In this document: positions 8,271 to 14,762 of the stretch, one piece after another
Numbering within the stretch: position 1 is the first letter of the stretch
Layout: every line of letters starts with the position of its first letter
Source of the DNA: Paracoccaceae bacterium
GTDB taxonomy: Bacteria; Pseudomonadota; Alphaproteobacteria; Rhodobacterales; Rhodobacteraceae
Length of the DNA stretch: 19,383 nt
Direction: 5' to 3'
Assembly: GCA_002400675.1 (NCBI GenBank)
Contig: NVQY01000029.1
Span: 1-19,383 of the forward strand
Notes under the pieces: generated by a model
What the model was told of the DNA's origin: nothing
The model's input: the letters and a program-made list of their open reading frames with translations, nothing else
Database searches by the model: none
Position numbers and translations under genes: made by a program

Positions 8271-9659
8271 TTAGATTTTTATCGGTTGATTGCGCCCAAT
8301 TGGCGCCTCGGCGGGGTTCATCTGCGCGTCAATTTTGCTGCGTGGCCAGATCACTTCGACCAGGGCACCACGTTGATTGGGTTGTGTATATTTCATCTGT
8401 CGCGGGTCGGAGCCGTTGGCAAATTTCAACTCGGCCCCGGATCGTTCCAGCAAAGTCTTGGCGATGAACAGACCCAGCCCCATGCCTTCGTACCCGGGAC
8501 GCGCGGATTCGGCGCGGCGACGGCGCATAAAAGGGTCACCAATGCGGCCAATGAAATGCGGCGGGAAACCGGGGCCGTCGTCAAGGATGCGAATCGCGAT
8601 CCGGTCGTCGGCCCATATGGTTTCGATCCAGACATTGGCCTCGGCAAAATCCACCGCGTTCTGGATCAGGTTGCGCAGCCCGTGGATCACTTCTGGTTTG
8701 CGCAGGATCGAGGGCTGTTGCAGGCTGCCATCCGGCCCCGGCTTTTCAGAGAACTGAATGATTTTGCCGCGATGCATATGCGGCTCGGCGGATTCCTGAA
8801 CCACCGAACTGATCGGGGCCTGACGCAGATGCAGATCGTCTTTTCCGGCCCGCCCCATGTCACGCAGGATATCGCGGCATCGGTTTGCCTGTTGGCGGAT
8901 CAACTCGGCATCTTCGCGCAGTTCGGGACGGTCATCGAGTTCGTCCATCAACTCGGCGCTGGTCAGTTTGATGGTAGCCAGCGGCGTGCCCAGTTCATGC
9001 GCGGCGGCGGCAACGACTCCGCCCAGATCCGTCAGCTTTTGTTCGCGCGACAGGGCCATGTTGGTGGCGGCAACAGCGTCCGACATCGATTGAATTTCGG
9101 CACTAATCCGCAGGGAATAGGCCCCGATGAACACCGTGGCGATAACCATGGCAGCCCAGTTGCCGAACAGGAAAACATCCGGAACGCGCAGGATAAACCC
9201 CTGTTCCATCCTGAGCGGCAGAAAAAATTCCGCCAATAGCGACACCAGAACAATCGCGGTGCCACCAATGATCAGGGTCGACCGCAACCCCATCACATTG
9301 GCCGAAATGATAACCGGCCCCAACAGCAACAATGAAAACGGATTATGAAGCCCGCCGGTCAGAAACAACAGGAACCCAAGCTGTAGCAGATCGAACATTA
9401 CCATCAGGAAATTTTCGTGCTCTGACAGACGTTTGTTTTCCGGAAATGCAAAGATGGCAATCAGGTTCGCCACCGCCGACGCGCCCACAGCCAGAACACA
9501 CAAGGCGATTTCCAGCTGTAGATGATACATCCACACAGCCACGGTAAGGGCGGTGGCCTGACCGACGATGGCCACCCAGCGCAACAGGATCAACGTGCGA
9601 AGCCGAATCCAACTGCTGCGTTCGCGTCCCAACATGTAGGCAAAGTTCAGATCGTTCAT
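8271..9659 (-). CDS. regB: Redox-sensing membrane histidine kinase RegB (PrrB/ActS)
   Basis: RegB phosphorylates RegA when the quinone pool and redox state signal low oxygen, controlling photosynthesis, respiration, carbon and nitrogen fixation genes. The 462-aa product equals the Rhodobacter length. It has a six-helix membrane domain (about residues 22-185) with the quinone-site motif GGLHNPF (102-108), H-box AAAAHELGTPLATIKL with phospho-acceptor His221, the redox-active Cys261 in NRCRDILRDMG (equivalent to R. capsulatus Cys265), N-box around Asn334, DDGPGF (360-365) and GMGLGL (392-397). The ATG at 9659 was chosen because it gives the family length and the typical N-terminus MNDLNF; the frame is open further upstream, but that stretch overlaps the regA promoter. 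It is divergent from regA with 139 bases between. Confidence 0.96.
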   Translation of the reverse strand: MNDLNFAYMLGRERSSWIRLRTLILLRWVAIVGQATALTVAVWMYHLQLEIALCVLAVGASAVANLIAIFAFPENKRLSEHENFLMVMFDLLQLGFLLFLTGGLHNPFSLLLLGPVIISANVMGLRSTLIIGGTAIVLVSLLAEFFLPLRMEQGFILRVPDVFLFGNWAAMVIATVFIGAYSLRISAEIQSMSDAVAATNMALSREQKLTDLGGVVAAAAHELGTPLATIKLTSAELMDELDDRPELREDAELIRQQANRCRDILRDMGRAGKDDLHLRQAPISSVVQESAEPHMHRGKIIQFSEKPGPDGSLQQPSILRKPEVIHGLRNLIQNAVDFAEANVWIETIWADDRIAIRILDDGPGFPPHFIGRIGDPFMRRRRAESARPGYEGMGLGLFIAKTLLERSGAELKFANGSDPRQMKYTQPNQRGALVEVIWPRSKIDAQMNPAEAPIGRNQPIKI

Positions 9660-9798
9660 GAGGCCCCCGGCCTGTCGATTGGTTGATTTGACCATACATT
9701 CCGCCGCGACACCCGGCCACGGGTTGTTTGACCTTTTTGACGGCGCTGATAATACTGCGACAATGGCGAATAGGTTAACCCGCCAAAGAGGAGAGAGC
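9660..9798. promoter_or_regulatory. Divergent regB/regA promoter region
   Basis: This 139-base gap must hold promoters for both divergent genes. On the plus strand TTGACC (9728-9733) and TTGACG (9737-9742) are -35-like, and GATAATAC (9748-9755) is -10-like, though the spacings are not ideal (14-16 bases from the first). AAAGAGGAGAGAGC directly before the regA ATG is a good ribosome-binding site. No clear minus-strand promoter for regB was recognised. In Rhodobacter the senC gene usually lies here ahead of regA; it is absent. Confidence 0.4.
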
Positions 9799-10353
9799 AT
9801 GGCCAGTACCGCCCTGCAAGAGATCGGACCGGACAACTCGCTTTTACTGGTCGATGACGACGAGCCGTTTCTGCGACGGTTGGCCAAAGCCATGGAAAAA
9901 CGCGGCTTTTCAGTTGAAACTGCCGGATCAGTCGCCGCCGGACGGGCGATTGCCACGGCCCGACCCCCGGCCTATGCGGTGGTTGATCTGCGGCTTGAGG
10001 ACGGCAATGGGTTGGACGTGGTCGAAGTGCTGCGTGACAAACGGCCCGACAGTCGGGTTGTGGTGCTGACCGGATATGGCGCGATTGCTACGGCTGTGGC
10101 GGCGGTCAAGATCGGCGCGACCGACTATTTGTCGAAACCTGCGGACGCCACCGACATTACCAACGCGTTGCTGGCCAAGCCCGATGAGCTGCCCCCACCC
10201 CCAGAAAACCCGATGAGCGCGGATCGTGTGCGTTGGGAGCATATTCAACGGGTCTATGAACTTTGCGACCGCAATGTCAGCGAAACCGCGCGGCGCCTGA
10301 ACATGCACCGCAGAACGCTGCAACGCATCCTTGCCAAACGCAGCCCGCGCTAG
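9799..10353 (+). CDS. regA: Redox response regulator RegA (PrrA/ActR)
   Basis: RegA is the DNA-binding partner of RegB. The 184-aa product has the exact family length: a receiver domain with acidic pocket VDDDE (18-22), phospho-acceptor Asp63 in VVDLRLEDG, the conserved Thr/Gly in LTGYGA and Lys113 in YLSKPAD; then a proline linker (PPPP around 132-136) and a Fis-type helix-turn-helix ending in SETARRLNMHRRTLQRILAKRSPR-like sequence (about 161-184). The ATG at 9799 follows a clear purine-rich ribosome-binding site. The frame is open upstream to 9658, but that part is non-coding promoter DNA. Downstream is a convergent HD-hydrolase gene; no hvrA-like gene follows. Confidence 0.96.
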   Translation: MASTALQEIGPDNSLLLVDDDEPFLRRLAKAMEKRGFSVETAGSVAAGRAIATARPPAYAVVDLRLEDGNGLDVVEVLRDKRPDSRVVVLTGYGAIATAVAAVKIGATDYLSKPADATDITNALLAKPDELPPPPENPMSADRVRWEHIQRVYELCDRNVSETARRLNMHRRTLQRILAKRSPR

Positions 10354-10369
10354 ACCCGAATTGCGATGA

Positions 10370-10385
10370 AAGCCCGTCAGGGCTT
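10370..10385. terminator. Short hairpin between convergent regA and HD hydrolase genes
   Basis: AAGCCC (10370-10375), loop GTCA, GGGCTT (10380-10385) forms a perfect 6-bp stem with a 4-base loop in the 42-base gap between two convergent genes. No U tract follows on either strand, so intrinsic termination would be weak; position is the main support. Confidence 0.4.
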
Positions 10386-10395
10386 GAAGAGCCGG

Positions 10396-10989
10396 TTACC
10401 CCATCTGCGCCATCAGGTCGGCATGACGGGCGGTAAAGGCGGTTCGCACCTCGACCGGGGGGCGCAGCGTTATGGTCAGATCGCGCAGAATCCCAACATC
10501 CGGCTTGCCAAACAGCTTGTCAGCCTCGGCTTTTGAAAACCCGGCGATTTGGGTGGCTTCCATCCAGGCGCTGATCGTGTCGGCCTTTTTGATTTGCTTC
10601 TTGATCGTTGCCGGTATCACCGCAGGCAGCCCAAACCGCAGATGGATCGCCGCCGTCAAACGATCATCCAATGCGCCATAGCCCGGACCCACAGCCGATT
10701 TGACCGGCGAAATCATGTCACCGATCACATATTCCGGGGCATCATGCAGCAATGCGGCCATGCGCCACCTGATCGCCGTTGCTGGGGCGATGCGGGTAAA
10801 AAGAGACTCTACCAAAAGGGAATGCTCGGCCACGGAATAGGCAAAATCCCCTAACGTCTGGCCATTCCAGCGGGCGACAAAGGCCAACCCATGCGCGATA
10901 TCCTCGATCTCGATGTCCATCGGCGTCGGGTCCAACAGGTCCAGCCGGCGACCTGAAAGCATCCTTTGCCATGCGCGGGGGTGTTTCAT
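10396..10989 (-). CDS. HD-domain hydrolase, YfbR-like (5'-deoxynucleotidase family)
   Basis: A 197-aa cytoplasmic HD-superfamily protein. Metal-binding residues are visible: His33 (IAHGL), His56 (VAEHSLLV), His82-Asp83 (ALLHDAPEYVIGD) and Asp137 (KKADTISAWMEA). The run HDAPEYVIGDMISPVK closely parallels E. coli YfbR, which removes phosphate from deoxynucleoside 5'-monophosphates, and the length agrees (199 aa). Substrate in this organism is not shown by the sequence. The start is the ATG at 10989; an upstream in-frame TTG at 11034 would add 15 residues of unlikely composition. The gene is monocistronic and converges on regA. A palindrome at 11051-11068 lies about 60-80 bases upstream of the start and might be an operator. 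Confidence 0.85.
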   Translation of the reverse strand: MKHPRAWQRMLSGRRLDLLDPTPMDIEIEDIAHGLAFVARWNGQTLGDFAYSVAEHSLLVESLFTRIAPATAIRWRMAALLHDAPEYVIGDMISPVKSAVGPGYGALDDRLTAAIHLRFGLPAVIPATIKKQIKKADTISAWMEATQIAGFSKAEADKLFGKPDVGILRDLTITLRPPVEVRTAFTARHADLMAQMG

Positions 10990-11050
10990 ATCAATGTCCG
11001 GCCTCTGGTGTTTCCTGTTTCCCCTGTTTGCCAAAGCCAGACGGATTTAT

Positions 11051-11068
11051 CTAGGGTCAGAACCCTAG
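11051..11068. repeat. Perfect 7-bp inverted repeat, possible operator
   Basis: CTAGGGT-CAGA-ACCCTAG is a perfect dyad with a 4-base spacer, 60-80 bases upstream of the HD-hydrolase start. It could be a regulator site or a hairpin; TTT follows on the plus strand, but no gene ends there, so a terminator role is less likely. Confidence 0.45.
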
Positions 11069-11244
11069 TTTGGCGACACCGACCTGTTGTAATCGCACAG
11101 CAGTCCAAACTGCCCTGCCTTTATTCTGCCACATTCCTGTCGCAAGCTGAAACCACTCCGAACCACTGCTGCCAAACCGGTCATTCAGGTCTGCCAACCG
11201 GCACCTTTGGACGAATTGCGCTGGCGTGGTTGGGAACTTAGGTC

Positions 11245-11281
11245 GAGGGGGGCGCGTCTCTCCTCCCTGCGCGCTCTCCTC
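11245..11281 (+). other. Strand-specific 12-bp hairpin with G-U pairs
   Basis: GAGGGGGGCGCG (11245-11256) pairs with CGCGCTCTCCTC (11270-11281) over 12 positions in plus-strand RNA, two of them G-U, with a 13-base loop. On the minus strand the same two positions would be A-C mismatches, so any structure favours plus-strand transcripts. No T run follows. It could be an untranslated leader structure or chance in GC-rich DNA. Confidence 0.25.
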
Positions 11282-11619
11282 TGACTTATTGCTGCGATTG
11301 GGGATAGTGGAATGCCATGTCAGGCCGCCCGATTCCGACTAAAAACCCAATGGTGCGAAAATGTTCTGATGCGGGCCTTCTCGCAGGAATGTTTAGAATG
11401 TTTCAGCGTAGATATATGGCTCTAGTAAGGGTGTTAGCCGCAGAATGCGCGTTGGAATCCATCGTGACAAACCCTGTTTCACAAACAATCGCGCACGGCT
11501 TTGTGCCCTATTGTCACTCGCACAGACGCGCCATGATACCTATATTTGAAATATGACTATCAAACCCGGGTGCCTGCATCCGACTGGATCGGACACCCTC
11601 CAAACCCAAGGAGAGTATC

Positions 11620-11931
11620 ATGTTCAAACGTCTCATTTCCACGGCATTGATCTTTGGCACGGCCGCGATGGCCCCGCCGGCAATGGCACAATCCCTCGCC
11701 TGCATGCCGCGCACATCGCTGGTGCAAAGCCTTGCGGACCGGCACGGCGAACGCCTGACCGGTGGTGGGCTAAGAAGCACCACGCAGGTTGTCGAGATCT
11801 GGAGTTCTGACAAAACCGGTAGCTTTACCGTGTTTGTCTCGCGCGCTGACGGCATTTCCTGCGTCATCGCGACGGGGCAGAACTGGCAGAACTCTGCCCC
11901 CAAGGTCGTCCCTGATGGGGTGGCCGGGTAG
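11620..11931 (+). CDS. Small secreted protein of unknown function
   Basis: A 103-aa product with a clear Sec signal peptide: positive MFKR, a hydrophobic core, and a predicted AMA-QS cleavage after about residue 23. The mature part is about 80 residues with two cysteines (LACMPR and GISCVIA) that could form a disulfide. Similar small periplasmic proteins with a TGxGL..VIE-W-SS pattern occur widely in Rhodobacteraceae, as I remember, but no function is known to me. The start is well supported by AAGGAGAGTATC before the ATG. It is followed by a strong hairpin terminator and stands alone between two opposed genes. Confidence 0.85.
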   Translation: MFKRLISTALIFGTAAMAPPAMAQSLACMPRTSLVQSLADRHGERLTGGGLRSTTQVVEIWSSDKTGSFTVFVSRADGISCVIATGQNWQNSAPKVVPDGVAG

Positions 11932-11944
11932 ACCTGCCAGTAGG

Positions 11945-11980
11945 CGGTGCCGGACCAATCCCCCCAGAGGTCCGGCACCG
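11945..11980. terminator. Bidirectional hairpin terminator
   Basis: CGGTGCCGGACC (11945-11956) and GGTCCGGCACCG (11969-11980) form a perfect 12-bp GC-rich stem with a 12-base loop. It sits 13 bases after the small-protein stop and 20 bases from the stop of the convergent OmpA-family gene, so it can serve both. The plus-strand tail (TTGTCAGTTG) is only moderately T-rich. Confidence 0.7.
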
Positions 11981-12000
11981 TTGTCAGTTGCGGGCCGGCG

Positions 12001-13074
12001 TTAGTTCAGAACCGAAAACGCAATCCGGCGGTTCTTGGCCTTGTTGGCCGAAGAGGTGTTGGGTTGCAACGGTTGTGCCTCGCCATAGCCGACGATCTTC
12101 ATCCGTTCAGCGGCGATTCCCTTGTTCTTAAGGTACCGACCCACCGACGCCGCGCGCTTTTCGCTAAGCCGTTGGTTGAAATTGGCGGACCCATCCGAAT
12201 CGGTATGCCCGGCGATTTCGATCTGAAGATCAGGGCAGCGATTGACGATATCGTACAGGTTATCCAGCAACGGGCGGCTTTTATGCGCCAAACGCGCGCT
12301 TCCGGCGGAAAAGTAAATGTTTCCGGTCTGCGACAGGATTTCAAACCGACCAACGCAGGCGGCCCGATCAAGGTTCCCTTTGGTTTCAAGCGCGCCAGTC
12401 CCGGGGGCAACGGTTTGCGCTGTTGTGGCCAGAACCGGCGGCGTTCCGGGGCTGGAGCGATCAAACACAAAATCGAAATTAACGATGCCCAACGGCACAA
12501 TCGTCACATTCGCCGCCTCTTGCAGTTTCTCTTGTCCGCCATCCAGATTCCAATCGGTCAGCGTCAGGGCGATGGGCGTTATGGTCGATACAGTGACCTG
12601 ATCATTGTTGATCAGGGTTATCGCCACTTCGGCAGTCTTGGTAAGGGTAATGCCATGCAACGACAGCGTATATTCCAGATTGACCAATTTGCGTCGGGTC
12701 TTGTGCAGGTCCATCAACACGTTCGGGTCAAGTTGAACGGTGATGGTTGCCTCTGGATAAAGGAAGGTTTCAAAGAACAGGAACCGCATGCGCACATTGC
12801 GCAGATCAACCTTGGTATCAACCGAATCCATCAACACCCTGATCTGCGCCTTTCCATCTTCGGTAATCAGCCCACTTATCGTGGCAAACGAACTGATTTC
12901 CGCCTTGTTGCCCTTTTTGACCGACATAAACCGCAGCGCAGACGCGTCGGTGTTCAGGGTCCAGCCATTTTCGAACGGATCAGCACTCTGCGCCGAGGCG
13001 GGCGCAGACATCAGACCGACAAACAGAAAGAGCAGCGCAAGAACACAATAATGACGGTTTGAAATGCGTATCAT
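12001..13074 (-). CDS. Exported YceI-like / OmpA-C fusion protein
   Basis: A 357-aa exported protein: signal peptide with likely cleavage after ASA (residue 28), a YceI-like lipocalin-type beta domain (about 33-205; pattern WTLNTDASALRFMSVKKG at its start), a linker, then an OmpA C-terminal peptidoglycan-binding domain (about 250-357) with NIYFSAGSARL, AGHTDSDGSANFNQRLSEKR, VGYGEAQP and NRRI. The OmpA part should bind diaminopimelate of the cell wall; YceI domains bind isoprenoid-type lipids in studied members, so a link between a lipid-like ligand and the wall is possible but inferred. AAGGAGATATC directly before the ATG fixes the start. It is divergent from the caspase-family gene and convergent with the small secreted protein gene. 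Confidence 0.9.
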   Translation of the reverse strand: MIRISNRHYCVLALLFLFVGLMSAPASAQSADPFENGWTLNTDASALRFMSVKKGNKAEISSFATISGLITEDGKAQIRVLMDSVDTKVDLRNVRMRFLFFETFLYPEATITVQLDPNVLMDLHKTRRKLVNLEYTLSLHGITLTKTAEVAITLINNDQVTVSTITPIALTLTDWNLDGGQEKLQEAANVTIVPLGIVNFDFVFDRSSPGTPPVLATTAQTVAPGTGALETKGNLDRAACVGRFEILSQTGNIYFSAGSARLAHKSRPLLDNLYDIVNRCPDLQIEIAGHTDSDGSANFNQRLSEKRAASVGRYLKNKGIAAERMKIVGYGEAQPLQPNTSSANKAKNRRIAFSVLN

Positions 13075-13282
13075 GATATCTCCTTAATATGGTAGTTTAG
13101 CTATAAATTCGTTGTATCTTTCACCTGACCCTAACAGCAAACTTGCGTCGCGGAACGAGAAAAGCGATAGTTTCCGTTAATAGCGCAGACATTTGCCATC
13201 AAACAAAACAACTTTTCGCAAACCCGATGGGCCCGAAGCCGGACTCCCCCCGGATCTGTTGACCAACAAGCAGGATGAATTT
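13075..13282. promoter_or_regulatory. Divergent promoter region between OmpA-family and caspase-family genes
   Basis: This roughly 208-base gap is unusually AT-rich near the OmpA-family side (around 13085-13125) and should hold promoters for both genes. A minus-strand TTGCTG about 17 bases before ATACAA is a weak candidate for the OmpA-family gene. No convincing plus-strand sigma-70 pair was found. The caspase-family frame is open back to 13193, so part of this region could be coding if a longer start were used, but that extension precedes the signal peptide and is unlikely. Confidence 0.35.
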
Positions 13283-14761
13283 TTGTCGCACATTATCAAA
13301 GTTTTAGCCATCATCGCCGCGTTTGCGGCCACGGCTGTCACCGCCGAGGAACGGCTGGCGCTGGTTGTCGGCAATTCGGTCTATGGCACGGTGCCGTCGC
13401 TGGACAATCCGGCAAATGACGCACGGCTGATGGCGACCACGTTGGAATCACAAGGATTCGATGTGACGCTGCTGATCGACAGCAATCAGGTTGAAATGAA
13501 ACGGGGCATTGCCCAGTTCGGGCGTAACCTGCGCAAGGCCGGGAACGATGCGACGGGGCTGTTTTACTACGCGGGCCATGGCGTTCAGTACTTTGGCAGC
13601 AACTATCTGTTGCCGACTGACGTCGCGCTGGACGATGCTGCCGATCTTGATCTGGTGGCCGTGGATGCGCAATCGGTGCTGCGCCAGATGTATTCGGCCC
13701 GCAACAAGACCAATGTCTTTATTCTTGATGCCTGCCGCAACAACCCGTTCTCTAACGTCCCGGATTTCAACGATACCGGTCTGGCGGAAATGCAGGCCCC
13801 AACCGGAACCTTTCTAAGCTATGCCACCGCCCCCGGTGGCGTTGCGTTGGATGGGCTGGACGGCAACAGTCCCTTTACCCAGGCCGTCGCTCGCCAGATG
13901 AGCCAGCCGGGCCAGCTGATCGAACAGATGTTCAAACAGGTCCGTGTCGAGGTGCTGGAAAAGACCGACGGCCAGCAAACCCCTTGGGATTCGTCGTCGC
14001 TAACGGGTGATTTCCGGTTTGCGCAGGCAACGATCCTTAGTGCCGAAGAACTCGAAGCGCGCCAGTTGTGGAATTCCGTACAAGCCTCGCGTGATCCGGT
14101 GCAGATCATGTTGTTCCTGCGTGGCTATCCCGATAGCGCACTGGCGGACGAAGCACATAAATTACTGGCCGAGGTGATGGAACAGGAATTGGCCGGCAAC
14201 GCGCCCGCCACCCCAAAACCAGCCCCCCAAGGCCCGTCCGAGACTGAACAAAAAATGTTCGAGGCCGCGCAGGCCGACCCAAGCATCGCCAGCTATCAGG
14301 CCTACTTGCAAATGTTCCCCTCAGGTACATTTGCAGAATTCGCGGCGCAGGAATTGGTCGCGCTGGAAAAGAACACCTCAACCGACCCCATCGGTACCGG
14401 CATCCCCGAGAAAAAGCCGGCTGAGGTCGCAGATACCGCGCCTGCAAACCCGCCATCCGGGGGCGATGTCATCACCTTTACGCAGGCGCTGATCTCGGAC
14501 GTACCAGGGGTTTCAGGCCGCTCGATTGCCGAGTTGATCAAATCTTCGCCAATCTACCCGCCCATACAGGGATTGCCCGAATCCTATTGGAAAGACCAAA
14601 AGTGCAGCAACTGTCATCAATGGACCCAGGACCGGATCTGCACCCAAGCCAACACCTATCTTAGCCTGAACATGCAGCGATCCCTGACCAAACAGCACCC
14701 CTTTGGCGGCGCGTTAAAACGGAACCTGAAAAACTGGGCGGCGGCCGGGTGTCCGAAATAG
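13283..14761 (+). CDS. Secreted caspase-family (C14) protein with C-terminal CxxCH motif
   Basis: A 492-aa protein, periplasmic by prediction. The TTG at 13283 was chosen because CAGGA lies 7 bases upstream and it puts a signal peptide at the N-terminus (cleavage near AVTA-EE, residue 21); no ATG is suitably placed. The caspase p20-like domain spans about 22-250 with LALVVGNSVYG, catalytic His99 in YYAGHG and Cys151 in LDACRNNPF. Two helical repeats follow (about 260-297 and 325-362; shared pattern of DP/AYLxxFPxG/A). The last 60 residues hold C441-S-N-C444-H445, a heme-c-type CxxCH, plus Cys453 and Cys490. Both catalytic residues are present, so activity is possible. The gene runs into the opposed DUF4384/TonB-like gene with one base between stops. 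Bacterial caspase homologs usually cut after basic residues; the target here is unknown. Confidence 0.88.
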   Translation: MSHIIKVLAIIAAFAATAVTAEERLALVVGNSVYGTVPSLDNPANDARLMATTLESQGFDVTLLIDSNQVEMKRGIAQFGRNLRKAGNDATGLFYYAGHGVQYFGSNYLLPTDVALDDAADLDLVAVDAQSVLRQMYSARNKTNVFILDACRNNPFSNVPDFNDTGLAEMQAPTGTFLSYATAPGGVALDGLDGNSPFTQAVARQMSQPGQLIEQMFKQVRVEVLEKTDGQQTPWDSSSLTGDFRFAQATILSAEELEARQLWNSVQASRDPVQIMLFLRGYPDSALADEAHKLLAEVMEQELAGNAPATPKPAPQGPSETEQKMFEAAQADPSIASYQAYLQMFPSGTFAEFAAQELVALEKNTSTDPIGTGIPEKKPAEVADTAPANPPSGGDVITFTQALISDVPGVSGRSIAELIKSSPIYPPIQGLPESYWKDQKCSNCHQWTQDRICTQANTYLSLNMQRSLTKQHPFGGALKRNLKNWAAAGCPK

Positions 14762-14762
14762 G

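Larger units (their letters stand above)
10990..11619. other. 630-bp stretch without a convincing gene
   Basis: Short open frames exist here (for example 11317-11556, plus strand, 79 codons) but they lack good ribosome-binding sites and recognisable protein features. The stretch holds the upstream region of the HD gene including a 7-bp perfect inverted repeat (11051-11068), an imperfect direct repeat CTGCCAAACCGG / CTGCCAACCGG (11169-11180 and 11191-11201, 22 bases apart), a G-U-tolerant hairpin (11245-11281), and the leader of the small secreted protein gene. I saw no tRNA cloverleaf or mobile-element ends. Confidence 0.5.

Noticed and set aside
8286-9239. 317-codon plus-strand open frame inside regB
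   Set aside because: It lies wholly opposite the well-supported regB kinase domain and has no recognisable motif.
11041-11075. Possible tRNA T-arm (GGGTTC-like sequence on the minus strand)
   Set aside because: The loop has only four bases and no acceptor, D or anticodon arms can be placed around it.
10966-11241. 91-codon plus-strand open frame overlapping the start of the HD hydrolase gene
   Set aside because: It overlaps the 5' end and promoter of a solid gene on the other strand and shows no family features.
11317-11556. 79-codon plus-strand open frame in the gene-poor stretch
   Set aside because: It has no good ribosome-binding site, no recognisable domain, signal or membrane segment, and the composition is not protein-like; not called as a gene.
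11945-13062. 371-codon plus-strand open frame opposite the OmpA-family gene
   Set aside because: The minus-strand gene has a signal peptide, two recognised domains and a strong ribosome-binding site; the plus frame has none.
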